Of a DNA stretch of 42,559 nt, positions 16,824 to 28,597 are shown piece by piece; within the stretch, counting starts at the first letter, position 1; each line of letters begins with the position of its first letter. Source of the DNA: Candidatus Poseidoniaceae archaeon (GTDB lineage: Archaea; Thermoplasmatota; Poseidoniia; Poseidoniales; Poseidoniaceae). The notes below the pieces were generated by a model, which worked only from the letters and a program-made list of their open reading frames with translations, searched no databases and was not told where the DNA came from. The stretch covers positions 1 through 42,559 of the forward strand of contig JASMHR010000005.1 in the NCBI GenBank assembly GCA_030750665.1, given 5' to 3'. Both the position numbers and the translations under genes were made by a program.

Positions 16824-17705
16824 TTAGTATTCCAACAGAATCCAAGCATTCCTCAGGTCTTTGATGTTGACCAGTCCTCTGTCCCCTAGATGAAAGTCAT
16901 CTTGAAGAGTTGCATAAACCAAGGATTGGTCTAGAACCGGAGCATGAATCCTTGTCCAATCCCCGCCAGGGCCAAGACCCATTATTGTGAAATCATGCCC
17001 TTCGCCTTTCATTTCCCACGATGCTTCGACCAATTTCAGGCTCTCTTGTTGAGAATCTGTGGTCCAACACATCTTGATGGTGTTTCCTTTGTCGCTAGAA
17101 TCGCTGACCAGTTTGACAATATCTTCGACCGGGGGGATTCCATCGCCATGTATCGAAGCGATGACCTTGGCTCCAGAATCTGAAGCTGCATCGAGTAATT
17201 TCTGTCGGGTTTTTTCCTCAATCGATAGTTCAAGGTCGATATATGAAACTTCGCTGTTGATCGCTTCTAAGAGAATAGAACATCTTTCATCTTCATCACC
17301 AGGGTAGAAACCGCCTTCGGATGTTGAGCGGCAAGTGAAGACGACCGGTAGGGGGACTCCGCCTTTCAGTTCCTCAATGATTTCGGAAACATCGATATCT
17401 GAAGTAGAGCGCTTCTCCCAAATGGATTCTGGAGGCAATAGTGGTCTTGAATCTCTATTTCCTCCCTCTTCTTGTTCACTGGTTTCAGGAGCGATGAGAA
17501 ATAGCCGGTCAAACCTGACCTCTACCATATCAGCGCCGTTCAGATTTGCTCTAGCGGCTTCGTCAATGACCTCCTTAACAGTACAGCCATCAAGGGAGAC
17601 GCACACCAGCGGGTCTTTCATCGAGCCGGCGACCTGACACTCATCCTTAACCATGTCGTGCTGACTTAACCGCTTATCACTGCTACATTCTTCATACTCC
17701 ACCAT
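16824..17705 (-). CDS. aroD: 3-dehydroquinate dehydratase, type I
   Basis: Shikimate pathway step 3: dehydration of 3-dehydroquinate to 3-dehydroshikimate through a Schiff-base lysine. Family signatures are MVEVRFDRL, VFTCRSTSEGGFY, SYIDLELS, AKVIASIHG (catalytic His) and IKMCWT (Schiff-base Lys in the position of the usual VKIA), with a C-terminal segment GLGPGGDWTR. The longest frame gives 293 residues. The family core begins at MKDPLVCVSLDG, so the true start may be the ATG at 17621 (265 residues) or at 17654. The preceding 28 residues are Cys- and Ser-rich and look non-conserved. A loop inserted after RLFLIA (APETSEQEEGGNRDSRPLLP) is longer than usual. The gene is divergent from gyrB. Confidence 0.88.
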   Translation of the reverse strand: MVEYEECSSDKRLSQHDMVKDECQVAGSMKDPLVCVSLDGCTVKEVIDEAARANLNGADMVEVRFDRLFLIAPETSEQEEGGNRDSRPLLPPESIWEKRSTSDIDVSEIIEELKGGVPLPVVFTCRSTSEGGFYPGDEDERCSILLEAINSEVSYIDLELSIEEKTRQKLLDAASDSGAKVIASIHGDGIPPVEDIVKLVSDSSDKGNTIKMCWTTDSQQESLKLVEASWEMKGEGHDFTIMGLGPGGDWTRIHAPVLDQSLVYATLQDDFHLGDRGLVNIKDLRNAWILLEY

Positions 17706-17722
17706 GGCGATTCACAGGGTAA

Positions 17723-19820
<2,098 letters not shown>

Positions 19821-19822
<2 letters not shown>

Positions 19823-19828
19823 GGTGAT
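19821..19828 (+). promoter_or_regulatory. Shine-Dalgarno GAGGTGAT of gyrA
   Basis: GAGGTGAT overlaps the gyrB TGA stop and sits 3 bases before the gyrA ATG at 19832. It is nearly the full archaeal consensus, which implies coupled translation of the two subunits. Confidence 0.75.
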
Positions 19829-19831
19829 AGT

Positions 19832-22555
19832 ATGAGCGACGAAGAATTACCTCCGAACCCTACTGATAATCAGATTCGACATACTGTCGATCAAGAGATG
19901 AAGACATCATACATCAATTATGCAATGTCAGTCATTATTGGACGAGCATTGCCCGAAGTACGAGATGGACTGAAGCCCGTGCATCGACGAGTGCTCTTCG
20001 GTATGCATGAAGCGGGACATACCTCTGACCGTTCATACTCTAAATCAGCGCGTTCTGTTGGAGAAGTGATGGGTAAGTATCACCCTCATGGCGACCAATC
20101 AATCTATGATACCATGGTCAGAATGGCGCAGGATTTCAGTCTGCGATATCCATTGGTCGATGGTCAAGGAAACTTCGGCAGCATAGACGGAGATCCACCT
20201 GCTGCTATGCGATATACCGAAAGTAGACTCGATCGATTGGCAAAACACATGCTGGAGGATATCAAGAAAGATACAGTGAATTTCCAACCTAATTTTGATG
20301 ATTCCGAACAAGAACCCGAAGTCCTGCCAGCCAGACTTCCTAATCTTCTCTTGAATGGAAGCGATGGAATTGCAGTGGGAATGGCTACCAAGATTCCACC
20401 TCATAATCTTCGTGAGGTTGCTTCCGCAGTTCATCTGCACGTTGAAAGGATTCTGGAGGACGGAGAAGATGCTGGGGATGCAGAAAAGCCTCCGAATATC
20501 GATGTTGGAGAATACATGCAGATATTGAAGGGTCCAGACTTCCCAACAGGTGCAACCATTCACGGTATTGATGGAATTCGTGATATGTATGAGACTGGAC
20601 ACGGTAGATTCCATGTTCGTTCTCAGTGTGAAGTGTATGATGATGACAAAGGCAAGCGCATCATCGTCAATGAGATTCCTTATCAGGTGAAGAAAGCGGG
20701 GATGTTGGAGGCGATAGCAGATCTGGTCAGCAAGGAGGTCGTGAAAGGCATCAGAGACATCCGCGACGAGTCCAGCAAAGAAGGGATTCGTGTGGTCATC
20801 GAAGTCAAACAGAATGCGGATCCTCATGCAGTATTGAACCAATTATTCCGCTCCAGCCGACTGCAGGAATCATACTCTGCCAACATGATGGGAATCATCA
20901 ACCGAGAGCCTGTTCTACTGAATTTACGCCTTATTCTACACACCTATGTGCGTCATCGAGAGGAAGTGATTCGTCGTCGAACACAATTCGAACTTGCCAA
21001 GGCAGAAGCCCGTGCACATATCTTGGAGGGCCTGGTCAAGGCCCACCTGAGGATTGATGATGTCGTTGCAGCAGGAAAGGGGGCTGAAAGTCGAGAACAT
21101 TTCGAACAGATTCTGCGCGGTGAGATCAAGTTTGAAAAATTGGCAAAATTCGATTTCACCGAGCCTCAAGCCAAGGCCATTGCTGAACGCCGCCTATATC
21201 AGCTTTCGAAAATGGATACAAAGAAAGTCGACGATGAATTCAACGAACTCAAGATTTCAATCGCTGAATACAACTCCATCCTGAAAAGTCGTCGCCGCCA
21301 GTTAGAGATATTGCTGAGCGAATTGGATGAAATGGTTGAGAAACACGGTGATGAGCGTCGTACCAACATCGATCCAATGCCGCTGTCTATGGACAGAGAG
21401 GACCTTGTGGAGGAGCGAGCCATCGTCATCTCTCTTTCTGAAGATAATTACATCCGCCATCTCCCAGTAGAGTCATTTCGTGTCCAGAATCGTGGCGGTA
21501 AGGGTTTGAAGGGAGTTGCAACAAAAGATGAGGACTTCCCGAAATCCATCCTGACTTGTTTCAGCAAGGACCGCCTCCTGATATTCACTGATCAAGGGCG
21601 CGTATACGGTCTCAAGGCATGGGAGACGCCACAAGGTAGCCGACACAGTCGTGGAAGTCACATCCGTAACCTCATTGAACATCTGCGAGAAGAAGAGAAA
21701 GTCGTCACTATTCTACCGATCTCCAAGGAGATACAAGAGAATCCAGAAGGGCATTATCTGATATTCGCAACTCATGAGGGTATTGTCAAGCGTACAAGGC
21801 TTGGTGAATATACGCGAATCAATCGCAATGGTAAGTTTGCCTTGAAATTCAAAACAGATACCGACACGCTTGTTGCAGTACGTGAGGCCACAGATGAGGA
21901 CCATGTTGTCCTGGTTTCAAAATTTGGTCGTGCTTGCAGATTCAAGCCAAGCCAAACCAAAGAACTCGCTGATGGTTCAACCGGTTATACTGTGAAGGTC
22001 CAGGGTCGGGTGACTGCGGGGGTTCGAGGAATGAAATTGAAAGACGACGACAGTGTTGTTGGTATGATTGCTACTTCGAATGAAGAGACACAAGTACTCA
22101 CCTTGTCGAAATTCGGCATGGCTAAACGGAGCAGATTGGGCGACGGAGAAATGCATTACATTCTCGATGAGGATGGTGAAAAGGTGTGGAATGAAAAGAA
22201 TGAGAAATTCTCTCAAGAACGCGACGGATATCGAAAGACCAGCCGCGGGGCAGGCGGTGTTCAGACCATGAAACTCGATGAAAAAAGCGGTGATGAGATA
22301 GTTCGCGTCCACACCATCCCAGACCTTTCTGACCAGATATTCCTTTTGACCAGCAAGGGGATGATGATTCGAGTACGCGCTGACCAGACCAAGGAGACAA
22401 CCGGCAAATCAACCAAGGGGACACGGGTCATGGAACTTCGAGACAAAAATAAGGGCGGATTCCTCGATGAAATCATTTTCTCGGCCCGTCTGCCAGCAGA
22501 ATTGGTGGATGATGAAGACCAGATGCGAACAGAGAATGGTTCTGAAGAGGAATGA
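19832..22555 (+). CDS. gyrA: DNA gyrase subunit A
   Basis: DNA cleavage-religation subunit of gyrase. 907 residues. The winged-helix domain contains [29 protein letters not shown] and [10 protein letters not shown], with catalytic Tyr at about 128 preceded by Arg 127. The tower and coiled-coil dimerisation region follow to about residue 520. A C-terminal beta-pinwheel begins near 530. The GyrA-box appears as QNRGGKG (about 552-558). The usual form is QRRGGKG, so only one position differs, which supports a supercoiling gyrase rather than topoisomerase IV ParC. The tail is acidic ([15 protein letters not shown]), a feature that in bacteria can tune wrapping. An insertion around residues 770-805 ([16 protein letters not shown]) expands the pinwheel. 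Confidence 0.97.
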   Translation: MSDEELPPNPTDNQIRHTVDQEMKTSYINYAMSVIIGRALPEVRDGLKPVHRRVLFGMHEAGHTSDRSYSKSARSVGEVMGKYHPHGDQSIYDTMVRMAQDFSLRYPLVDGQGNFGSIDGDPPAAMRYTESRLDRLAKHMLEDIKKDTVNFQPNFDDSEQEPEVLPARLPNLLLNGSDGIAVGMATKIPPHNLREVASAVHLHVERILEDGEDAGDAEKPPNIDVGEYMQILKGPDFPTGATIHGIDGIRDMYETGHGRFHVRSQCEVYDDDKGKRIIVNEIPYQVKKAGMLEAIADLVSKEVVKGIRDIRDESSKEGIRVVIEVKQNADPHAVLNQLFRSSRLQESYSANMMGIINREPVLLNLRLILHTYVRHREEVIRRRTQFELAKAEARAHILEGLVKAHLRIDDVVAAGKGAESREHFEQILRGEIKFEKLAKFDFTEPQAKAIAERRLYQLSKMDTKKVDDEFNELKISIAEYNSILKSRRRQLEILLSELDEMVEKHGDERRTNIDPMPLSMDREDLVEERAIVISLSEDNYIRHLPVESFRVQNRGGKGLKGVATKDEDFPKSILTCFSKDRLLIFTDQGRVYGLKAWETPQGSRHSRGSHIRNLIEHLREEEKVVTILPISKEIQENPEGHYLIFATHEGIVKRTRLGEYTRINRNGKFALKFKTDTDTLVAVREATDEDHVVLVSKFGRACRFKPSQTKELADGSTGYTVKVQGRVTAGVRGMKLKDDDSVVGMIATSNEETQVLTLSKFGMAKRSRLGDGEMHYILDEDGEKVWNEKNEKFSQERDGYRKTSRGAGGVQTMKLDEKSGDEIVRVHTIPDLSDQIFLLTSKGMMIRVRADQTKETTGKSTKGTRVMELRDKNKGGFLDEIIFSARLPAELVDDEDQMRTENGSEEE

Positions 22556-22626
22556 TTCATCGCCGGCGAATTGAAGTCTGAGCACTTCTTCTCGGCATCT
22601 GTCGGAGCGCGGCGGTTGGTGTTTTC

Positions 22627-23880
22627 ATGCAGGAAGGAGATTTGATTCACGACTGGAACATCATCGATTACAAAATTACTCGTAACCCTGATGAGCACCC
22701 TCACGGAGTATGGTTCGACGATGAGACTCTGCGCGACGGGTTGCAGAGCCCAAGTGCTCGCAATCCCACGATTGAGCAGAAGATTGAGTTGCTCACATAC
22801 ATGGAGAGGTTGGGAATGCAGAAGGTGGATCTTGGTCTTCCTGGGGCTGGACCTTTTCACATCGACCATATCGATGCAATGTTGACTCATATCAAGGAGA
22901 ATGATTTCTCAATCAGGCCTGGTTGTGCTGTTCGAACCGTAATCAGCGATATTGAACCGCTGGTCGAATTGCAGGCCAAGCATGAGATACAGATTCAAGC
23001 CAGTGCATTTCTAGGTACCAGTCCGATACGTCAGTATGCAGAAGGCTGGACCATGGAGAAACTACTCTCTACCTTGGATAAAGCAGTGGAATACGCTGTT
23101 TCAAATGATATTCCAGTCATGTTCGTGACCGAAGACACCACTCGCTCTAAACCAGAGGATATCAAGGCTATTTACAGCCGCGCGATAGAACTGGGTGCAG
23201 ATCGAATCTGTGTTTGCGATACCTGTGGTCATGTGACTCCAAATGGCACGAGGAAACTGCTGGATTTCATCCAGACAGAAGTCATCCCAGATGCAGGAGT
23301 CAAGCGCAGAGACATCGAGATCAATTGGCACGGCCATCAAGACAGAGGCTTAGGTGTGGCGAACAACCTCGCTGCTGTTGAAGCCGGTGCTGATGTGATA
23401 CATGGGACTGCATTGGGTGTTGGTGAAAGAGCAGGCAACGCGCCTCTTGACCAGACATTGGTGAACCTGAGCCTGATGGGTGTCATCGATAATGATCTGA
23501 CACTCCTCAATGAGTATATGCAGAAGGCACACGAATATGTTGAGGTTGCTCTCCCCCGAAATTACCCTGTATTTGGTGAAGATGCATTCGAAACTGGAAC
23601 TGGAGTCCATGCAAGTGCAGTCATCAAAGCGATGAAGAAAGGAGACCATTGGCTCGCTGACCGCGTTTACTCCGGCGTTCCTGCCAGTGATTATGGCTTA
23701 CAACAGAAGATTCGTATCGGTCACATGAGCGGTCGTTCAAACATTGTTTGGTGGTTGAAACAGAACAATATCGAGGGTGATGATGACTTGGTTGCTCATC
23801 TATTCGAAGTGGCCAAGGGCCAGCGTCGTCTGATGTCTGATGAAGAAGTATTGTCAGCAATATCAGAATTCCAGAAGTGA
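22627..23880 (+). CDS. 2-isopropylmalate synthase/homocitrate synthase-like enzyme without regulatory domain
   Basis: DRE-TIM metallolyase family: condenses acetyl-CoA with a 2-oxo acid. 417 residues. WFDDETLRDGLQSPS (about 29-43) carries the metal-binding Asp and catalytic Arg. INWHGHQDRGLGVANN supplies the HxH metal ligands, and GTALGVGERAGNAPLDQ is the acetyl-CoA/synthase signature. FETGTGVHASAVIKA is the synthase-type tail after the barrel. The DETLRDGLQ variant departs from the common DTTLRDGEQ, and the C-terminal leucine-sensing domain of LeuA is missing. The substrate is therefore uncertain: 2-oxoisovalerate, 2-oxoglutarate or another 2-oxo acid. It follows gyrA by 71 bases but has its own leader; no leucine-pathway neighbour is present. 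Confidence 0.85.
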   Translation: MQEGDLIHDWNIIDYKITRNPDEHPHGVWFDDETLRDGLQSPSARNPTIEQKIELLTYMERLGMQKVDLGLPGAGPFHIDHIDAMLTHIKENDFSIRPGCAVRTVISDIEPLVELQAKHEIQIQASAFLGTSPIRQYAEGWTMEKLLSTLDKAVEYAVSNDIPVMFVTEDTTRSKPEDIKAIYSRAIELGADRICVCDTCGHVTPNGTRKLLDFIQTEVIPDAGVKRRDIEINWHGHQDRGLGVANNLAAVEAGADVIHGTALGVGERAGNAPLDQTLVNLSLMGVIDNDLTLLNEYMQKAHEYVEVALPRNYPVFGEDAFETGTGVHASAVIKAMKKGDHWLADRVYSGVPASDYGLQQKIRIGHMSGRSNIVWWLKQNNIEGDDDLVAHLFEVAKGQRRLMSDEEVLSAISEFQK

Positions 23881-23909
23881 ACATTCTCGATAATCGCGCA
23901 ATCAACTAG

Positions 23910-25331
23910 TCAATCATTACGCGGTGTGGCTTCCCCCGATTCGGAGTCTCCGGTGAATGCATGTTGCCATTCTGCATCGACAGAACCTCCAGACCATTCT
24001 CCTTCCAATGAGATTTCATCGACGTCTACCTCCTCTCTCCAAACTGGTTCTTCGGTGCTTCCAGATACAACGAACATCATGTTTTCATCAACCTGTGTTC
24101 TTACCAGTTCAGAATGTTTCTCCAGAGGTAGGAAGTGGCCAACCGGTGTCCCAGCAGTAACGTGCGGATTTGTTGCAGTACAAATCATCAATCCGTCTCC
24201 GGGGGCAATCACGTCAATGGTCAGACCAGGTGTCGCTGGGTCTGAGACTGTAGCCACGACCTCTCCGGATTCAACAAAACTTGAGGCTCCAACATACATA
24301 TCCAACAATCCACCTTCAGCAGCACGTAACCAGGTAGAACCTGATGCCAGAATTCGGAATCTTGGTCGACTTGGATTTCCTGGAATGACATGAAGAGAAC
24401 GAAGGATGTTCAAAACTCCATGAACCGCAACCTGAACGGCTTCATGGTCCAGATTGTCTGCCCCCCCTCCTTCGTATGTCATCGCCCCGATTCCTTCTTC
24501 CATTGCACATCTACGGAGGGAACCTTTTGGCGGCTTGGAGTCTAGAATCACTTCGATTCCAAAGGCCTTGGCAATGATGTTAGAAGGAGGGTCTGCAAGA
24601 TTCGCCCTGACCTGTGGCATATTCGATCTACCTTTTGCAGCACTATGGAGATCGATGAGATAATCAGTATCCTTGATGATGTTGTTCCACATTCTGTGTG
24701 CCACTCTTGAGGTTGTGTTTCCTTTGGCCTTACCGGGAAATTCTCGATTCAAGTCTCTTCCATCAGGAAAATATCTCGATTTGTTACGATATCCTGGAAG
24801 GTTCATCACTGGAATGAGTCTTATCGTTCCCGCTACATGGTCTGGGTCAAGCGGCCGTCCGGGGTCGGTCATCGAATTACTCAATATATGGGTACAGGCG
24901 CTTGGGCCGGTCAATTCGTCACCATGAATCCCACCGGTAATGGTCACAGTGGGCCCGGGTCTCCGCCCGTGGATGATGGTTACGGGAACTGGCCATGATT
25001 CACCTAGGTCGACTTCTAGAAGGTCGACCATGATGGTTCGCATCTGTCCGGGTTTGACCCTTTTTCGCATCACTGTGTGGCTCTTCTGCCCAGAGGACCG
25101 GTCCCATTCATCTCGTATTCCAGCATCGTGCTCCTTCAATGCCTGTTTGATTTCTTTTCTTCTATCTGCGGACATTTCATGGGCAACTCTGACCGTTTTC
25201 TTTACCCTTGTTTTCTTTTTCTTGGATTTTATTGGAGCCTTCTTACTGCTTTTCTTGGCAGTTTCCACTCCTTTGGGCGCCTTCACTGGCTTGTCTTCAT
25301 CGGGGTCTTCATCCGAATCGGCGCTCAGCAT
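23910..25331 (-). CDS. Succinylglutamate desuccinylase/aspartoacylase-family zinc hydrolase with basic N-terminal tail
   Basis: 473 residues. Residues 1-60 are a low-complexity tail, acidic then very Lys-rich (KKSSKKAPIKSKKKKTRVKK). The M14-type catalytic domain follows: TITGGIHGDELTG with zinc ligands H136 and E139, DGRDLNREFPG (about 190-200) for substrate binding, and LIDLHSA with the third ligand H229. MTYEGGGADN is in the position of the catalytic Glu. The last 130 residues form a beta-rich domain with LDMYVGASSFVESGEVVATV and GDGLMICTATNPHVTAGTPVGHF, a lipoyl/barrel-sandwich-like fold common in this family. The natural substrate is unknown; N-acyl amino acids or peptide ends are likely. 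The basic tail may bind nucleic acid or membrane. The gene is divergent from the thioesterase gene. Confidence 0.85.
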   Translation of the reverse strand: MLSADSDEDPDEDKPVKAPKGVETAKKSSKKAPIKSKKKKTRVKKTVRVAHEMSADRRKEIKQALKEHDAGIRDEWDRSSGQKSHTVMRKRVKPGQMRTIMVDLLEVDLGESWPVPVTIIHGRRPGPTVTITGGIHGDELTGPSACTHILSNSMTDPGRPLDPDHVAGTIRLIPVMNLPGYRNKSRYFPDGRDLNREFPGKAKGNTTSRVAHRMWNNIIKDTDYLIDLHSAAKGRSNMPQVRANLADPPSNIIAKAFGIEVILDSKPPKGSLRRCAMEEGIGAMTYEGGGADNLDHEAVQVAVHGVLNILRSLHVIPGNPSRPRFRILASGSTWLRAAEGGLLDMYVGASSFVESGEVVATVSDPATPGLTIDVIAPGDGLMICTATNPHVTAGTPVGHFLPLEKHSELVRTQVDENMMFVVSGSTEEPVWREEVDVDEISLEGEWSGGSVDAEWQHAFTGDSESGEATPRND

Positions 25332-25400
25332 GATGCGGGGGGGGATTGATTCAGCAATGAATCCTACTCTGCCATGTTGTGACAGTATTCATGTTCCGAG

Positions 25401-25417
25401 GACCACAGCAGTGTGTC
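25401..25417 (+). promoter_or_regulatory. Weak hairpin abutting the thioesterase start codon
   Basis: GACCACA, loop GCAG, TGTGTC form a 6-bp stem with one bulged C, ending directly before the ATG at 25418. It could limit ribosome access. A chance occurrence cannot be excluded. Confidence 0.25.
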
Positions 25418-25885
25418 ATGGATGAGCCTGGAGTACAGCGAAGATATGCCCCCTCATCGATATGTTTCGGATGCGGTCCTGCGAATGAAAAGGGATTGAG
25501 GATAGATTCTCATCGAATTGATGGAGGATTGGAGATGGAATTCACTCCCAGTCTGGAGCATCAGGCCTTTCCTGGGATGATCAATGGTGGAATCATCGGC
25601 ACATTGCTTGATTGCCATGGAAACTGGACTGCAGCGGTTGCGATTATGGACCAACAGGGACTGGAAGAACCACCCTGCACAGTGACCGCCTCTTACAGCA
25701 TTAAATTGCGTCGACCAACCCCCTTGGGTCATCCCCTTCTCATCAGAAGTCAAGTATCTGAAATCGATGGCGACAAGGTCAACATCGAGATGACATTGGA
25801 AGCCGAAGGTAAGTTGTGTGCAACGGGAAAGGGTCTGTTCGTGGCGGTAAAGGAAGGCCACCCCGCATATCATCGCTGGACTTGA
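25418..25885 (+). CDS. PaaI-type hotdog-fold thioesterase
   Basis: Predicted acyl-CoA thioesterase. 155 residues from the ATG at 25418; an upstream in-frame start at 25379 would add 13 poorly conserved residues. SICFGCGPANEKGLRI at the N-terminus and INGGIIGTLLDCHGNW for the hotdog helix are typical of the PaaI/YbgC-like group. Tyr-Ser-Ile-Lys-Leu in TASYSIKLRRPTPLG marks the central strand. GLFVAVKEGHP closes the domain. The catalytic Asp/Glu of PaaI is probably the Asp in LLDC. The CFGCGxxNxxGL leader may bind a ligand or metal. No neighbour indicates the acyl substrate. Confidence 0.82.
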   Translation: MDEPGVQRRYAPSSICFGCGPANEKGLRIDSHRIDGGLEMEFTPSLEHQAFPGMINGGIIGTLLDCHGNWTAAVAIMDQQGLEEPPCTVTASYSIKLRRPTPLGHPLLIRSQVSEIDGDKVNIEMTLEAEGKLCATGKGLFVAVKEGHPAYHRWT

Positions 25886-25930
25886 TTCGAGTCGATAGGA
25901 TTGAAGAACCGTGACCGATGATGCTGTGGC

Positions 25931-26515
25931 ATGCAGACGACCATCGACGATTGGCCCTCTTCATCAGACGACGACATTGTTCCCGTCGCTGAATCTGTAG
26001 ATCTTTCAATCGAATGTCTTGTCCAGTCTGTACTTGACTGGATGGCTGCACAGAGATATTTCACCAAGAATGAAGTTGAGTCTCTTAAGCGGGTGGAAAT
26101 AGGATTGTTACGTCGCAACGCAACTCAGAAGCACGGGGTGTGCAGGTATCACCGAGACACAGATGTGAACTCCCCAGCATTGGGCCCTCGTGATGTGAAA
26201 TGTATCGATATCCATCCGGGATTGTTGACAGAGAAATGGTGGAATTATGGTCAGAAGGTACTGTATCATGAGTTCTTGCATGCACTTGGACATTTTTCTC
26301 ACAACAGCGATTTTCGTAGACTTGAAGATGCTTGGGATGGACCTGACAAGGAATGTGGACGATTATTCACCGAAGTCATGAGAAGAGCCAATGCATCGTG
26401 GTTATGGATTTGTGATGGATGCCACAAGGAATTTCCTAGACGCAAGCGAGGAAGGGGAAAATTTCGTTGCAGGGATTGCAATATTGTATTACGGGATGTC
26501 GCAGTCTCCAATTGA
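25931..26515 (+). CDS. SprT-like zinc metalloprotein
   Basis: 194 residues. The central HEFLHALGHFSHNSDF (about 113-128) has the SprT pattern HExxHxxGxxxHxxxF, with H113, E114 and H117 and a further conserved histidine after the glycine. The C-terminus is a zinc ribbon with CDGC (161-164) and CRDC (180-183) and a basic patch (KEFPRRKRGRGKF) between them. SprT/Spartan relatives are DNA-dependent proteases that clear DNA-protein crosslinks, and the basic ribbon fits nucleic-acid contact. The first 60 residues are not recognised. The gene sits between the thioesterase and the large secreted protein, 45 bases from each. A DNA-repair role is inferred from family and fold, not context. Confidence 0.85.
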   Translation: MQTTIDDWPSSSDDDIVPVAESVDLSIECLVQSVLDWMAAQRYFTKNEVESLKRVEIGLLRRNATQKHGVCRYHRDTDVNSPALGPRDVKCIDIHPGLLTEKWWNYGQKVLYHEFLHALGHFSHNSDFRRLEDAWDGPDKECGRLFTEVMRRANASWLWICDGCHKEFPRRKRGRGKFRCRDCNIVLRDVAVSN

Positions 26516-26560
26516 CAGTACACCGATAGGCTATCATGCTGAGTATTCAAAGGGCTTTCC

Positions 26561-28597
26561 ATGCGAAGGTCGCTGAACAGTCATTCAGCCCTTCCATTTT
26601 GCATCTTGTTTCTGCTGCCGATAGTTGCAGGGATTCCATTGGTTGATGCAGAGATTGGTGTTGGAGATGATGAAGGAGTTCTCAATCTCGCCTGTGTTTC
26701 TGATGATGAATGCAGCCTTACAAATATGGTTTCAGGCGAGGAGACGATTGGACGTCAGGAGAATGATCCAAGCCCATTGAACCCGAAATTAGTGGTTCTT
26801 GAATTTGAGATGTCTCCACTTCAGGAGCAATTGGCCTTGATACCGGATGAACTCAGGATATTGGTGGTGGATCTGAGAATTTCCGAGGACCTGCTCGGTT
26901 GGACTCAACCTGATCTTGATGTCGTTCTCAAGATCGGTCCGAGCGAGAATGCTTGGACAATACCAGGAGCAGGGGCCGGTTTGCAGTCTCAGCCCGACTC
27001 GTATACATTACAGGATGAGGAACTGGACCTCTCTGAAGGAAGGTTGCTCAATCCTGGTGACATTGTCAGATTGAAATTGTCATTTCAACTCGATAGACCG
27101 GCGACCTGGGAATTGTATCTCAGGGGAGATAGTAGTATTGAGATGGACATCATTTGGTCAGTCAATCCTGCTCATGCTGATGTCGATGAACCTTCATCTC
27201 AGCAGCAACCAAAACCAACTCAAGAAGTAGAGATTTGGCACGATGGAGCATTGGTTGGGGATGACCGAGATTGTTGGGTGATGACTCTTGAGAGGCATGA
27301 GAGATTCAATATCATCATCATCTGGGAAGTGGTTCCCATCGAGGTGGAACAGCCACATGACGCTCCTGACCTAGTAGGTCCTGGGAGCAGAAACACTCCT
27401 GACCCTGAGATGAAGACCAGTTTTGATGGAGAAACGCTGTCGGTGACCTTTCAGTATCGTGGTCTCGATGATGGTGAATACACGCTGTGCTGGTCAGGGG
27501 CGGATGATAGATTCCAGACCTATTCATGGATGGGGCGATTCGTCTTTGAGGGATTGGGACCTAATTCTCCAGATCAGTTTAGTGGAGAAGCGACTTGGGA
27601 TTCGGAAAAAACAATGATGGGAGATGTGGAACAATCGGAAGAGATCGATAAAGGTGGTTTCATCTCTTTGGCCTTTGGATTGATGTTGTTGATTGGAGTC
27701 ATTGGTTCCGCAGCTGTGCAACCAAACTGGAATTTGACCCGTAGATTGATGTTACCTCTTTCAGGGTTGTTGATACTGTTTGGCGGAATCATTCATCCAG
27801 TAATGATGTGGACAGAAGCAATGCCAAAAGAAGGTGCCATGGATATTGATGAGTTATTGCAACAGCGCCTTGAACAGATCTGGCAGGTGAACAGCCCAGG
27901 GACTCCTGTTGCAACGATGTCTGAACACATTGGTTCAACGTTCGGAATTCTAAGTGGGGAGAATCTATTGTTGGACATCCAAGTGGATTCGGCTGCACCA
28001 TTGGAGGATGGCCGATTCCAACTACATTCACCGGAACTGGATGGAATCAGAATCGATAGCCTGATTTTCAACCATCTCAATTCTGTCGGGGCGGGTCACA
28101 ATAATGAAGGCCAACTGTCTCAACGTTCAGTCAATTTCGTATTATTGGCTGGAAGTGCACTGGTTCTGGATCTGTTGATGTTGGAAACCTTGTTGGTGGT
28201 GGAAGAGATTCCCTCGATGGGTATTCTCCATATTGATTGGACGATGATTCGAGCAGGTTCTTCAGGAAATGAACTGAATCCAGCGTGGACAACTCGTCCT
28301 GATACCATCGAATTGAAAGATTGGAGTCGGATTCAATATTCGCTATTCCCAGCATTGATGACGATATCATACTGTGATTGCGGTATGGATCAATTGGATT
28401 TCAATTGGGTTCCATCCACAGTTCTAGATGCGGAGGATGTTCCAAATCCTCAGGGTTTGGATACTCCACTTGGGCTTGGTTCAACAGCGAACTGGCTGAT
28501 GACATTTGGAGTACTTCTGATTCTGGTCACCGCAGTGGTTGAAACCAGAAGGCGTTCAGCGGCCAGAGAACTGGCGGCAGAATTCCTTGCGGACTGA
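26561..28597 (+). CDS. Large secreted/membrane protein of unknown function
   Basis: 678 residues with a signal peptide (MRRSLNSHSALPFCILFLLP and following, cleavage near residue 30). The first extracellular part is acidic with a few cysteines (LACVSDDECSL) and two beta-sandwich-like stretches. Two membrane segments lie near residues 365-388 (GGFISLAFGLMLLIGVIGSA) and 394-415, a second extracellular region spans about 416-640, and a final membrane helix lies near 640-662 (NWLMTFGVLLILVTAVVETR) before a short cytosolic basic tail. I recognise no catalytic motif. Its stop abuts the convergent stop of the TerB-like gene. Many Poseidoniales secreted proteins share this architecture, so a structural or sensor role is possible. 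Confidence 0.8.
   Translation: MRRSLNSHSALPFCILFLLPIVAGIPLVDAEIGVGDDEGVLNLACVSDDECSLTNMVSGEETIGRQENDPSPLNPKLVVLEFEMSPLQEQLALIPDELRILVVDLRISEDLLGWTQPDLDVVLKIGPSENAWTIPGAGAGLQSQPDSYTLQDEELDLSEGRLLNPGDIVRLKLSFQLDRPATWELYLRGDSSIEMDIIWSVNPAHADVDEPSSQQQPKPTQEVEIWHDGALVGDDRDCWVMTLERHERFNIIIIWEVVPIEVEQPHDAPDLVGPGSRNTPDPEMKTSFDGETLSVTFQYRGLDDGEYTLCWSGADDRFQTYSWMGRFVFEGLGPNSPDQFSGEATWDSEKTMMGDVEQSEEIDKGGFISLAFGLMLLIGVIGSAAVQPNWNLTRRLMLPLSGLLILFGGIIHPVMMWTEAMPKEGAMDIDELLQQRLEQIWQVNSPGTPVATMSEHIGSTFGILSGENLLLDIQVDSAAPLEDGRFQLHSPELDGIRIDSLIFNHLNSVGAGHNNEGQLSQRSVNFVLLAGSALVLDLLMLETLLVVEEIPSMGILHIDWTMIRAGSSGNELNPAWTTRPDTIELKDWSRIQYSLFPALMTISYCDCGMDQLDFNWVPSTVLDAEDVPNPQGLDTPLGLGSTANWLMTFGVLLILVTAVVETRRRSAARELAAEFLAD

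Noticed and set aside
20099-20842. Long minus-strand frame inside gyrA
   Set aside because: Antisense to conserved gyrA motifs, with no recognisable protein features.
22556-22626. Stem GAAGT/ACTTC and CGCCGGCG palindrome before the LeuA-like gene
   Set aside because: Short, with different loop size, and not near a clear promoter; chance is likely.
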